A stretch of DNA of 64,000 nt, from the NCBI GenBank assembly GCA_030063045.1, contig JAQSEB010000058.1:1426001-1490000 (forward strand), given 5' to 3'. The first letter of the stretch is position 1, and every line of letters begins with the position of its first letter. A program made the translations under genes and the position numbers. Origin of the DNA: Pratylenchus scribneri. Lineage: Eukaryota > Nematoda > Chromadorea > Rhabditida > Pratylenchidae. Of the stretch, positions 26,801 to 38,686 are shown one piece after another. The notes beneath the pieces were generated by a model. That model was not told the DNA's origin. It was given only the letters and a program-made list of their open reading frames with translations, and made no database searches.

Positions 26801-28691
26801 CCTTGCCTTCTATTGGACCCCATCAATTTTTGTCCTTTTTGCTTTCGGCATTCCTTCGGATGGGTCTCTTTTCAATTTATCCCCCAACCCATCGCTTCTT
26901 GTCCATCTTCACCCCAACATTGCATTTTTGTCTACGCTAATTGAATTTGACTCCTCCTTCGGTTTCCTTTTCCCCACAATTTGGCCATTTTTGCGCATTC
27001 CACATTCATCCATCCATAAAAATATTATGGCACATTTTTCTAATGGAAAATATCTCCTTGATAAAGGAATTCTCCGTGTTTGCCTCATTTTCATTTATTC
27101 AATCATTTTACTCAACCATTGGCCTAAGAACAACTTGATTGGCCAAAAAAATGTGATCATTCGCAATAGTCCATTTTTATATGTGCCAAAATACTTAGTT
27201 TATTTTGAGATTAGCCATTGGCCTCTTCCATTTAAGCAATCTTCATAAATATTTGAAAATCCAAATTCATTTTCATCTTTTGGTTTCCGTTCGTTTTTCG
27301 TACCCAATGCCATCATCTTTCCCTTTGCCAAATTTCTCTTTTGGCAGATTTTCTATTGTTTTTGAACATTCTACATAATTATCTTTCCTTTCAATGAGTC
27401 TCTGGTCCAATTTTATAATCCAAATTTCTACAAAAAAATGTGCACATTTCTCAATTGAATTTAGCGACCAGAGAACATCATGGCAACATTTTTATTAACA
27501 AAAACATAAATTGTAAAAATATTATAATAAATTCTAAACAAAATAACTCTGAATCTCCATTTCCTTCCCCATTTTCCCGCATTTGCCTTTCTTTTTTTGT
27601 CTCCTCTTTTGCGCTAATTGAATTTGACTGTGGCCAATCGCCAATCCAATGCTTCTTCTCCTTTACAATTTATTTTATTCTTTGCAACATTCAACGCAAA
27701 AAATCCATCCAAAAATGTTCATTGTGTAAAAATGTTCATCATTCCAAATCTTTGGCCTCTTCAAAATCCACTTTTCTCCATTCATTCTTTGGCCAAAAAC
27801 TCCACCTCTTTCTCAATGTTAAATCTGTACAAATGTGCAATTCCATTGAGAATTTGGCCATTTTTGATTATTAGCACTTTGCTCTAAACGGAAATGGAAG
27901 AGTCATCTGCCTCTTGAAAAATGGCATGTAATTGCCATTCAATTTTGGCATTGTTATTCCAAAAAAAAGATGCAAAAATCCCCAAACCACCTGCTGAAAT
28001 GAACCATTTAGGTTCCTTCTTATTTCCTCTTTTCCATTTGGTCCTCTATTTTGCCGCCCACTCCCCCCTAACATTTTCCCATTCCCATCGACGACTAATT
28101 GAATTTCCAAATGACTTAAGGCTTCTTCATGTTTTGTCCACCCCCACTAATTTCTTCTTAACATTTTAAACCATTATTTTTCACTCCACATTTTTGGGAT
28201 TAAATTTTAGTTAGTGGCATTTTTGAAATGCCAATACACAAAATTTGGTGTCTTGGTAGACATCACATTATGGTCTCTCATCCGATAAAAATTGTGGCAG
28301 CCTTGACAGATTCAGATAAGAAAACAATACTTTAATACTGCCAATGAATAGAAAATTCAATCCTCAAAAAATTTGTGGCCATTTGAAAAGAGGCAGATGA
28401 ATCATTTGGGAGACCAAAGAGATAATCCATCATAAATATAATATTCCCAAGCCCATTATCCCTATTTGGATTTTTGCGATTCCAAGGAATGAATTTTCCA
28501 TTAGTTTTGCCATAATTCTATTTGACAATGACTCATTTTGATAAAATGGTGCGGCGATATAAATTATACTTAGAAATTTAAATTAAAATTAATTGTAAGG
28601 ATTCAGATTCGGTGGTACATTAAATGTCTTTGATTGGCTAATTTGTTTTAAAAAAAGACTATTTGAGGAGAGGGAAAGACGATGCCTATCC
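20804..28691. other. Long region with no convincing gene; pyrimidine-rich on the plus strand from about 22 kb
   Basis: From about 22 kb to 28 kb the plus strand is rich in C and T, which leaves long open frames coding Phe/Pro/Ser-rich strings without known motifs, for example the 271-codon frame at 26129-26944. I could not build phase-consistent exons on either strand. A short minus-strand frame at 21658-21413 with hydrophobic segments and a small GC-richer patch at 26450-26650 are the only local oddities. A C16 run lies at 26711-26726. Confidence 0.45.
26711..26726. repeat. Homopolymer tract of 16 C
   Basis: Uninterrupted C run in a pyrimidine-rich region. Confidence 0.95.
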
Positions 28692-29230
28692 CTATTGGTC
28701 AAAAATTACAAAATTGCCCCGCCCCATCCCCTCTCCCACCCTTGGGCCAATTTCACTTGCTGAAACATTGCCTGAAAATATTTTTGATTTTATTATTGGC
28801 TACAAGGGAAATGGATTTAATAACAAATCCAAAGATGGGATAGAGGACATTTTTAGGCATTTAAAACATTGACAATTTCCCCTCTAATTTCCCTATCAGT
28901 TAAATTATATATTGTTACCATTCCTTTTTTTCGGTAACTTCCCCATTCTCGTCCCATAATATTTGCCAATTTTTTCCTTCAATTCCCTCATCATCACAAT
29001 CATATACAATATTTATGTCCACCGGTAGCAAAGGTGCTTCATCTCCATTCCCTATTCAATTCCACTCTTGGAATTTTAATCCCAATATATTTTTTAGGCC
29101 TTTGACGCGCACATCGCTTATCGAGAAAAAAGGAGCTTTTGACATCCAAACACTCTTGTGGACTAAAATATCCATTAAAAAATTTAAAATGCTTTTTGAT
29201 TTGCGAATATCCCTTTTTAAAATATTTAAT
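28692..29230 (-). pseudogene. Possible broken or partial gene of unknown function
   Basis: On the minus strand an acceptor TATTTTTCAG precedes a frame from 29230 that reads like real protein (FFNGYFSPQECLDVKSS, then RCARQRPKKYIGIKIPR) and ends in a TGA. A second frame directly after it is acidic and protein-like (PLLPVDINIVYDCDDEG, then NWQILWDENGEV). The two are out of phase with no room for an intron (about 23 nt), so a small indel is likely. A third piece after a TTTTCAG acceptor (NVSASEIGPRVGEGMGRG) ends at the TAG at 28694-28692. I do not recognise the family. It may be a pseudogene, or a real gene with an assembly indel. Confidence 0.3.
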
Positions 29231-30771
29231 CTGAAAAATAGTTAAATAATTTAATTAATTAAAATTACCAATCATTTATTGGTCCATAATTATAAAAATA
29301 TTTTATTCTTCAAATGCCTAATAAGCAATTATATTAAAATTATAAATAATGACTTCATTTATTAAATAAAATAAATTCATTAAAAAAATTTGCCCTTTAT
29401 CCACCCATTTATATTGAATCAAAAATAACCATCTTCTTATTTTTCCATTTCCAATGATGATGGAATATAAATTGAATATGGGTTAATTTATGCATCTTTT
29501 ACATTTTTGGCAAAAGAAAATATATTCATCTTGTGACTTTTTGGCATCTTCCATATTCGTTGCGCATTTCTCAACCAAAATAAATATCCACTTTACTGTG
29601 GATGCTTTTCGTGATAAATGGCCATCAATGTACCTAGCTAGGAAGGAAACCAAAAATAGCCACGCAATGCTATCCTTGCTGGGAAGCCAAAAATGCGCAA
29701 AAAGATTTTGGCGCAAAATATTTATGGAGGTCATCTTCTTTTTAATTTGCATAAAAAGGAAGTTTTTGGTAACAAAAAAAATGTCAGTCATTTTTAATCT
29801 GATCTATGGCCATAGCCACAAATATTTGGCCATAAATTTGTTGACCATAATTCAGCTAAAATTCGATATTAAATTCAATATTGAGCAAATTTTCGCATGC
29901 AAAAATGTACAATTGACACAAAAATGACAGCCTCAAAAAAGTATCCATTTAGAATTCGAATTTACTCTGAAGAACTTTTTCATTAATCGAAGACATTTCT
30001 GTGTGTGATGCTCATTCATGGAGGTCTTTGGTGCTGAAAGAAAGCGCAAAAAAGCCGATGAATAATTCAGTGAATGATGCGGCAATGTGCGATGGGAATT
30101 GGGCCAAATAAGGAGGCCCTCATGGCTTACTTATTAAGCATCATCCAAGGAAATTGAAGAAGTGGTGACCAAAATCCACTTTTATATTCTTCATATTTTT
30201 CCAATCTTTCCTCTCTCCCCTTTTGTAAAAATATTCAACAAAAATAAAATTCATTTTGGATTCAATGACGCAAAAGATTCCAACAAGAATCATTGTGAAG
30301 GGCATCGAAATATGTTAAAATAAGCACCTGCTCCTATATTGATGTTTTCCCCAAGGAATATTGAAATTGAGAGTCCACCGTCGAGAAGATTTGTGCGAGG
30401 CAACGGCACTGCGCATTCTTTCCCCCCATTCCATCATTGGCATATTTTTTGGATGGGCAGATTAATTTCTGATGGTGGTATTCTTTTTTGTGCCAAATGC
30501 CAATCCAAATCCAATACGCGCACATTTTCCCCGCTCTATGACTGATGCATTTGGAGTTAAAGCTTTTCGCATCCATTTTTAGGACATTTTTAAATTTCAA
30601 AATGTTCGAAATCATAAAATTTAATAAGTCAATTTATTTCCCAATCTAAAAATTTTAAATAAGCCTCAAAGCATGCTCGAGAATTGTCAATCCCAATTTC
30701 ATCAAATACAAAATTAAAATTCAATTTTTTCCATAGATTTTAAATAATTCCATCAAATCCCACCCAGCAGA
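29231..30771. other. Intergenic region upstream of the membrane-protein gene
   Basis: A minus-strand open frame at 29791-29483 (ending in CQKCKRCIN) could belong to the doubtful gene just downstream of it, but I see no junction linking them. Two overlapping frames at 30340-30615 on opposite strands are not distinguishable from chance. No promoter element was identified. Confidence 0.3.
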
Positions 30772-33700
30772 ATGGCCTCCATACCATCTAATGGCGGTGT
30801 GGCCATCAGTAATAACCCTCCAATTTCGCATCAATCGCCAATTTCCACTTCACAAATTGAATCAATGCCTCAGCCAACTACCCAGTCCAAGATTTTGGGG
30901 AATATTTCCCCGGTGGCAAATGGGACACCACCGCCAATCATTTCAGGCATCCAAGTTGATCCAACCCAATTCCATCATCGATCGCCACAAGCCAAGACAA
31001 CAATTCGAATGGTCCATGATCGGTTACGGCGCCAGTCCTACGATGTTCGAGTGCTGAACCCAAATGGCACAGTGTCATCGGTAAATTTGTTATTTTATTA
31101 TGAGAATTTTGAATTAATTAGTCAATTTATGTGGAATATAGAAGGAGTAAAGATTATTAGGGAAGGGAATAGGTTCGAATTTGGGAAACATTGTCAATTA
31201 AAATAGAGTTTTCTGATCATTTTGGGGATGGCACTAAATAATGAAACACCAAATTATTCAGCACAGCCAACTTCGGCCCCAGCGAACGGCATCTGCCCGT
31301 CTGAATCCATCGTTCACTTCACCTTCGCTGGCCTCAAATCTTTCCATTGGATCATTGCAAGCAAAACGGCGACATTCCCGAGTGATCAGTTTTGGCTATG
31401 CTTCCGCAGGATTCTACGTCCGTCGAGGGCCCGATGACGAGGAATGGTTGGAGGAATTCGAATTTGAATGTGAACGGCCCAGCACATCGCAATCCATCAA
31501 TGAGGACGGTGAGTGAACTTTAATGTTTTAATCTATTTGGAAATTATACAAAATTTTATTCTAATTAATTGATGTTGCTTAGGGCAATAAAATTTGTCAT
31601 TTTTGGACTAATTTCCTTCCCATTTTCAGAAGAATGCTGTTGTGATTTACCAATGCCGGGTGCCATTAGTGGAGTTGGAATGGAAGAAGAAAATGGTGGC
31701 ATTCCAGTGAATGGGGCATCGGGCGAGAGCAGGTCAATAAATTTATTCAAATTTATTTAATTTTGTCAACAATTAAATTGATTTCATTTTAAATAGATGA
31801 ACAAATCGAAGATAATTTATTTATTTATTTTTTCAGTGCCAATGCCATTTCCCCATCGCCCCAATATCGAAGTCGACCACAGGGCCATCAATCCAATTTG
31901 TTGCAAAATGGGCATTACCAAAAGAATGGAAATGCCGGAGGTGGCCATTCCACTTCATCCTCACAACAACACCAGCCAATGGCTTTGTTCCTCCTTCGTC
32001 ATGCCGATCATCGAATTTTGCCTGTTTATTGCTATAGGCCGCAGGGCATTCAGGCAAGACAAATTTAGAGATGGGACCATCTATTTTGTCCTCCAAAATA
32101 TTTAAAATATTCAGAATTGCATTAAAATTTAATAAAAATAATTTACAGGCTGACCAATTCATTCAATCATTATCGGAGAAGAATCGGGAAGCCATCAAGA
32201 AATTCATGGAAAAAGAAGGGCCTGACGAGGGTGAATGCTATTTGTGGGTGCGCGATGATGTAACAATGAAGGTGGGGGAAACATGGAATGATAATTGAAC
32301 CTACCATAAAATACTATTTCTTTCCCCCTTTGTTGGCTATATTGTATATTCCCTTTGGGATTTTTAGTAGGGTTAATTACCCGTTGACGGGTAGGGTAGT
32401 CGGGTAGGGTACCCGTAAGGATTTTGGGCAAATTACCCTACCCGTTACCCGGACCCCAATTACCCGCATTACCCATTACCCGCACCTTGACTACCCGACT
32501 ACCCGCCTACCCGTAACCTTTTTAAAGCCACCATTTAGGGAACAAAAATTGTATTTTTTTATGCAGGGCTCTCAGAATGCCTGATTTATCAGGTTTTCCC
32601 TGCTTTTTCTGATTTTTCCTGACAAAAACCTGATTTCGGAAAAAGCCTGATAAAGCCTGATTTTGACCAATTTTCTGAAATTATAAAAATTTTTCGCTGC
32701 GTGGCTAATTTTATCTCTAATTTTTCGCTGCGCGGCTAAATTTGGCTCTAATTTTTCTCTGCGCGGTTAATTTTGGCTCTGATTTTTCGCTGCGCGCCTA
32801 ATTTTGGCTTAAATTTTCCTCTATCGGGGCCATTTTTAGACCTAATTTTTCGCTGCGCGGCCATTACAAAAACCAAATTTTTCGCTGCCGCGGGCAATTT
32901 TAGGGAGGCACAAAATTGGTGGTTGTCCTGCCCTCCTTGCCAACGTATGTTTGGACGGATGAAAGAAACAGTTTTAAAGTTGATACAGTGAATGCCCTTG
33001 TTTCGATTAAAGAAAATTCTGAATTTAATTGTTCACAAGCATTTAATATGTTTATTTCAAAGCCTGAATTGTTGCAAAAGGCAAAGATTTGAGTGAAAAA
33101 AAATTTGAAGATGAAGAAGAGTTTTTATTATTTTTTATTATGATATTTATTTTGGCCAATTTTAAAAATTTTATTAAACGAATTTCAAAAAATGTCTTAA
33201 CAAGGAACGGGTAGGGTAGTACCCGCGGGTATTTTTCGAGTTTGGCCTACCCTACCCATTACCCGGACCCCAATTACCCGTATTACCCGTTACCCGCTTT
33301 TTCATTACCCGCCCCCGGGTAATTAACCCTAATTTTTAGTGACTTTTAAAGGGTTAAATTATGATAATTATTTATTCCGACATTTTTGTAGATAAATAGA
33401 CCTTATTAAAGCATTTTTGGAATTATATCCTATTAAAAATAGAAAGGAAAAGGAGACAATTTGTTTTGAGAGCAAATAAATGGCCAAGTAAAAACTAATT
33501 TTTGTGGACATTTTCAGAATACAGTTCTGTCGCTCACATTGCTTCAAAACCATTTCAAAAGTGAACATATTCGCCGCGTGAAATGGAGACATTTATCCGT
33601 GGACAAAGTTTCCGTCTATCGATATTCACTGCCGGTAATCACCACAAAATTCCGCCTTCGAGTGGCCCATTTTTTGGCCAGGCATTATAGATGGTAATTT

Positions 33701-35589
33701 GGGGAAAATTAATTCTAAAAAATAATCTGATAAATAAGAGAAAAGGGAATTAGTTTGATTTGAAGAAGAATGAGTTTGTATTTGTATTATAGAAATATGT
33801 TTGCGATTTATCCAGAAAAGAAAACACATTTTGGCGAACATTTTCCGGATAGCGAAAACACATTTTGGCGAACATTTTCCGGAAAGAAAAAACACATTTT
33901 GGCGAACATTTTCCGGAAAGATAAAACACATTTTGGCGAACATTTTCCGGAAAGATAAAACACATTTTGGCGAACATTTTCCGGATAGCGAAAACACATT
34001 TTGGCGAACATTTTCCGGATAGCGAAAACACATTTTGGCGAACATTTTCCGGAAAGAAAAAACACATTTTGGCGAACATTTTCCGGAAAGATAAAACCCA
34101 TTTTGGCGAACATTTTCCGGAAAGATAAAACACATTTTGGCGAACATTTCCGGAAAGGGAAAACACATTTTGGCGAACATTTTCCGGATAGCGAAAACAC
34201 ATTTTGGCGAACATTTTCCGGAAAGAAAAAACACATTTTGGCGAACATTTTCCGGAAAGATAAAAATCATTTTGGCGAACATTTTCCGGAAAGATAAAAC
34301 ACATTTTGGCGAACATTTCCGGAAAGGGAAAATACATTTTGGCGAACATTTTCCGGAAAGGGAAAACACATTTTGGCGAACATTTTCCGGAAAGGGAAAA
34401 CACATTTTGGCGAACATTTTCCGGAAAGGTAAAACACATTTTGGCGAACATTTTCCGGAAAGAAAAAACACATTTTGGCGAACATTTTCCGGAAAGAAAA
34501 AACACATTTTGGCGAACATTTTCCGGAAAGATAAAACACATTTTGGCGAACATTTCCGGAAAGGGAAAACACATTTTGGCGAACATTTTCCGGATAGCGA
34601 AAACACATTTTGGCGAACATTTTCCGGAAAGAAAAAACACATTTTGGCGAACATTTTCCGGAAAGATAAAAATCATTTTGGCGAACATTTTCCGGAAAGA
34701 TAAAACACATTTTGGCGAACATTTCCGGAAAGGGAAAACACATTTTGGCGAACATTTTCCGGATAGCGAAAACACATTTTGGCGAACATTTTCCGGAAAG
34801 AAAAAACACATTTTGGCGAACATTTTCCGGAAAGATAAAAATCATTTTGGCGAACATTTTCCGGAAAGATAAAACACATTTTGGCGAACATTTCCGGAAA
34901 GGGAAAATACATTTTGGCGAACATTTTCCGGAAAGGGAAAACACATTTTGGCGAACATTTTCCGGAAAGGGAAAACACATTTTGGCGAACATTTTCCGGA
35001 AAGGTAAAACACATTTTGGCGAACATTTTCCGGAAAGAAAAAACACATTTTGGCGGACATTTTCCGGAAAGAAAAAACACATTTTGGCGAACATTTTCCT
35101 CTACAATTTATTTTCAGTTGCATTTTGGGTGTTTGGTGCCTCGTCATTTTGTGTATTTCCATTGGCATTGTTCTTTCCGTTGTTTTTGGCTCTGCTCCTG
35201 GCACACAAAAAGGGAACAATTCGACAATGGTGCCAATTCAGGCAGCAGTACAACGAACCGGAGGGTTTGTCCCTTTTTATATTAGAAAAATGATTGAAAG
35301 AACTTTAAATTAATTCATAAATATAAAGTTCAAGTGTTCCACTTTATTCAGTGCAGAAATTAGACTAAATTATTCAATAAAATATAATAAATTAATTCAT
35401 TTTTGCAGTTTTATGGATGATGCCATCGAAATGGAACAAGCGGCTGCCCAAACTGAAAGACCCTCCAGCCAAATCAACAAACCATTGGTGATGGTTAATG
35501 GGGGTAGGATAGCTCCGCCAGGATCCCTTCAAGGCATAATTGGGCATGGCCATATGCCAAGGTTGAAGAGAAGACGTCGAAAACGATGA
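30772..35589 (+). CDS. Single-pass membrane protein of unknown function, 500 aa, complete
   Basis: Eight exons with matching phases: 30772-31080, 31262-31508, 31630-31732, 31837-32053, 32149-32271, 33518-33693, 35118-35264, 35409-35589. Residues 1-290 are Ser/Pro/Gln/Asn-rich and probably disordered, with a basic patch (KRRHSRVISFGYASAG) and an acidic one. A more structured block follows (LLRHADHRILPVYCYRP to FRLRVAHFLARHYR), rich in charged and aromatic residues. One hydrophobic segment at about residues 392-416 (CILGVWCLVILCISIG...) is the likely membrane span. The tail of about 85 residues ends in a run of basic residues (KRRRRKR). I do not recognise the family. Intron 4 starts with GC (32054, CAG|GCAAGA). 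Intron 5 holds a hAT-like element and intron 6 a 34-bp satellite array. The last two exons are duplicated 3.57 kb downstream, so an alternative 3' end is possible. Confidence 0.8.
32368..33331. mobile_element. hAT-like non-autonomous DNA transposon (964 bp) in an intron
   Basis: Ends are a perfect 16-bp inverted repeat, TAGGGTTAATTACCCG at 32368-32383 and its complement at 33316-33331. Both sides carry the same 8-bp target duplication ATTTTTAG (32360-32367 and 33332-33339). An 8-bp duplication plus a TAGGG-type end is the hAT signature. No transposase is encoded; the subterminal parts are built of ACCCG-rich repeats. It lies in intron 5 of the membrane-protein gene. Confidence 0.85.
32690..32890. 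repeat. Internal GCTGCGCGG tandem repeats within the hAT-like element
   Basis: About six degenerate units of roughly 33 bp, each with a core like TTTTTCGCTGCGCGGCTAAT followed by TTTGGCTC, run from about 32690 to 32890. Confidence 0.75.
33821..35099. repeat. 34-bp satellite, array 1 (about 37 units), in intron 6 of the membrane-protein gene
   Basis: Tandem units contain TTTTGGCGAACATTTTCCGG followed by AAAG, an A-rich stretch and CACA. Unit variants differ mainly in the A-rich part (GAAAAAA, GATAAAA, GGGAAAA, GGTAAAA, ATAGCGAAAA), and some units are 33 bp. The order of variants is repeated at a spacing of 575 bp (for example 34306 and 34881), a higher-order repeat. The unit has no stop codon in several frames, so long open frames of up to 357 codons on both strands are artefacts. 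Confidence 0.95.
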
Positions 35590-35604
35590 CAACAAATCTC
35601 CCAA

Positions 35605-35610
35605 AATAAA
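35605..35610 (+). terminator. Polyadenylation signal of the membrane-protein gene
   Basis: AATAAA 16 nt after the TGA at 35587-35589. Confidence 0.55.
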
Positions 35611-35755
35611 ATATCATTACAGTTTGTCATATTTAATTACGAATAAATTTTCCATTTGCATTCATTTTTTTACCTATTTGTAATTATTTTATTTTTATCC
35701 ATTTGTCATTTGAATAAAAAAATTTTAAGCAAAATATTCAATGCCATAGCATGTT

Positions 35756-36688
35756 GCTACCCCTACCATAGAATTCCACCTTCCACATTTAGACGCTACC
35801 CCTACCATAGAATTCCATCTTCCACATTTAGAGTTTAGACGCTACCCCTACCATAGAATTCCATCTTCCACATTTAGACGCTACCCCTACCATAGAATTC
35901 CACCTTCCACATTTAGACGCTACCCCTACCAGAGAATTCCATCTTCCACATTTAGACGCTACCCCTACCATAGAATTCCATCTTCCACATTTAGTCGCTA
36001 CCCCTACCATAGAATTCAATCTTCCACATTTAGTCGCTACTCCTACCATAGAATTCCATCTTCCACATTTAGTCGCTACCCCTACCATAGAATTCCATCT
36101 TCCACATTTAGTCGCTACCCCTACCATAGAATTCCATCTTCCACATTTAGTCGCTACCCCTACCATAGAATTCCATCTTCCACATTTAGTCGCTACCCCT
36201 ACCATAGAATTCCATCTTCCACATTTAGTCGCTACTCCTACCATAGAATTCCATCTTCCACATTTAGTCGCTACCCCTACCATAGAATTCCACCTTCCAC
36301 ATTTAGACGCTACCCCTACCAGAGAATTCCATCTTCCACATTTAGACGCTACCCCTACCATAGAATTCCATCTTCCACATTTAGTCGCTACCCCTACCAT
36401 AGAATTCAATCTTCCACATTTAGTCGCTACTCCTACCATAGAATTCCATCTTCCACATTTAGTCGCTACCCCTACCATAGAATTCCATCTTCCACATTTA
36501 GTCGCTACCCCTACCATAGAATTCCATCTTCCACATTTAGTCGCTACCCCTACCATAGAATTCCATCTTCCACATTTAGTCGCTACCCCTACCATAGAAT
36601 TCCATCTTCCACATTTAGTCGCTACCCCTACCATAGAATTCCATCTTCCACATTTAGTCGCTATTCCTACCATAGAATTCCATCTTCC
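35756..36688. repeat. 39-bp minisatellite, copy 1 (about 24 units)
   Basis: Tandem 39-bp units with core CGCTACCCCTACCATAGAAT followed by TCCATCTTCCACATTTAGT; nearly every unit has an EcoRI site (GAATTC). As 39 is divisible by 3, the minus strand has one uninterrupted frame of 13-residue repeats (MVGVATKCGRWNS), 281 codons long. It lies directly downstream of the gene's 3' end and shows no sign of being translated. Confidence 0.95.
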
Positions 36689-37435
36689 TAGTAATTCGTT
36701 GCATATGGTTTGGTTGTATTGCTGTGATTTTTGATCTCTCTTATCGGGGATTTATGAATTTCATTAATTCGGTCATATCATTTAGAGCTTGATTTATGAT
36801 TTTTTTCCTTACCTGGATAAATTCAATTTCTTTCATTGTTCTATCAGCCGAATTTTCAATTGCGATGACATTTTCTCTATTGCTTAACTTTTCATTTTTT
36901 GTGACTTAGAGATTACTGATTTTATTTTGCTCAATGCTTTCAATGCAGTTGAAATTCTATTTTTAAATATAGATGACATTTTCAAAATTGATTCAAGTAT
37001 TTGTGGTTGACGTTAATTGTTTGTGGCTTTATGCATTTCAAGTGTTTGTGGCTTTCGCCTTTCAAATATTTTGTTGGCACACGCACTTTCAACGTGTTTA
37101 AAACTTTATTTCTTAATTTTTTAAGTGTGTTTTGTGTCAAATAATCTCTAAAAGTGCCAAAGGACTCATCAAATTTTATCGTTACCGTTCAAATCGCTTA
37201 AGCTATCAATTGTTGATTGGTTCATCGACAAATCGAATTGCATCGCCACCACTAACTCAGAAACAACAACAGGTGGGAAACGGCATTAGATATTGGGGAA
37301 ATCAAAAAAATAATCAGACAATCAAAAAGAATACCAAAGATTTACTATCATTAATTATTTTATATCTATCCGAAAAATAAGAGAAGGAAAAATCTGAAAA
37401 AAAAAATATATGAAATTATTTATTAAGCAAACCTG
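36689..37435. other. Spacer between arrays, with part of a dispersed repeat
   Basis: Unique-looking AT-rich sequence. Positions 37078-37200 resemble 45254-45392 (shared words such as GCACTTTCAAC, AGTGTGTTTTGTGT, AAAAGTGCCA and TACCGTTCAAAT), so they are two copies of a dispersed element. The small open frame at 37132 is not conserved in the second copy. The whole spacer is repeated at 40304-41050. Confidence 0.7.
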
Positions 37436-38668
37436 AATAGAAAAACACCTGAATAGAAAAACACATTATGGCGAACATTTTCCGGAAAGGGAAAACACAT
37501 TTTGCGAACATTTTCTGGAAAGAAAAACACATTCCGGAAAGAAAAAAACACATTTAGGCAAAGATTTTCCGGAAAGGAAATCACATTCCGGAGCACATTT
37601 TGGCGAACATTTCCGGAAAGGGAAAAACACATTTTGGCGAACATTTACCGGAAAGCGAAAACACAATTTAGCGAACATTTTCCGAAAACACATTTTGGCG
37701 AATATTTTTCGGAAAGGGAAAACACATTTTGCGAACATTTTCCGGAAAGGAAAACACATTCCGGAGCACATTTTGGCGAACATTTCCGGAAAGGGAAAAA
37801 CACATTTTGGCGAACATTTACCGGAAAGCGAAAACACATTTTAGCGAACATTTTCCGGAAAGATAAAACACATTTTGGCGAACATTTCCGGAAAGGGAAA
37901 ACACATTTTGGCGAACATTTTCCGGATAGCGAAAACACATTTTGGCGAACATTTTCCGGAAAGAAAAAACACATTTTGGCGAACATTTTCCGGAAAGATA
38001 AAAATCATTTTGGCGAACATTTTCCGGAAAGATAAAACACATTTTGGCGAACATTTCCGGAAAGGGAAAATACATTTTGGCGAACATTTTCCGGAAAGGG
38101 AAAACACATTTTGGCGAACATTTTCCGGAAAGGGAAAACACATTTTGGCGAACATTTTCCGGAAAGGTAAAACACATTTTGGCGAACATTTTCCGGAAAG
38201 GAAAAACACATTTTGGCGAACATTTTCCGGAAAGAAAAAACACATTTTGGCGAACATTTTCCGGAAAGATAAAACACATTTTGGCGAACATTTCCGGAAA
38301 GGGAAAACACATTTTGGCGAACATTTTCCGGATAGCGAAAACACATTTTGGCGAACATTTTCCGGAAAGAAAAAACACATTTTGGCGAACATTTTCCGGA
38401 AAGATAAAAATCATTTTGGCGAACATTTTCCGGAAAGATAAAACACATTTTGGCGAACATTTCCGGAAAGGGAAAATACATTTTGGCGAACATTTTCCGG
38501 AAAGGGAAAACACATTTTGGCGAACATTTTCCGGAAAGGGAAAACACATTTTGGCGAACATTTTCCGGAAAGGTAAAACACATTTTGGCGAACATTTTCC
38601 GGAAAGAAAAAACACATTTTGGCGAACATTTTCCGGAAAGAAAAAACACATTTTGGCGAACATTTTCC
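37436..38668. repeat. 34-bp satellite, array 2 (hybrid of arrays 3 and 1)
   Basis: The first part (37436-37862) is a copy of the start of array 3 (41051-41477), including its odd degenerate units with ACACATTCCGGAGCACA. From about 37863 the variants follow the array 1 pattern and end exactly like array 1. This is what a crossover between arrays 1 and 3 would leave. Confidence 0.9.
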
Positions 38669-38686
38669 TCTACAATTTATTTTCAG

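Noticed and set aside
26129..26944. 271-codon plus-strand frame
   Set aside because: Phe/Pro/Ser-rich without motif, in a pyrimidine-rich zone where stops are rare; it also runs through a C16 tract.
31160..31190. GGTTCGAATTT as a tRNA B box
   Set aside because: No A box at the proper distance and no cloverleaf; it lies in an intron of the membrane-protein gene.
32385..33320. ACCCG/GGGTA-rich blocks that look telomere-like
   Set aside because: Nematode telomeres are TTAGGC repeats; these blocks are the subterminal parts of an element with inverted ends and a target duplication.
33626..35293. Open frames of 180-357 codons on both strands with repeated Met-Phe-Ala-Lys or Leu-Ala-Asn-Ile-Phe text
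   Set aside because: They are translations of the stop-free 34-bp satellite; the same text appears in shifted frames, on both strands and in an intron.
35828..36673. 281-codon frame of 13-residue repeats on the minus strand
   Set aside because: Product of a 39-bp stop-free minisatellite; it lies in a 3' flank, and the copy at 39397-40288 is broken by a unit variant.
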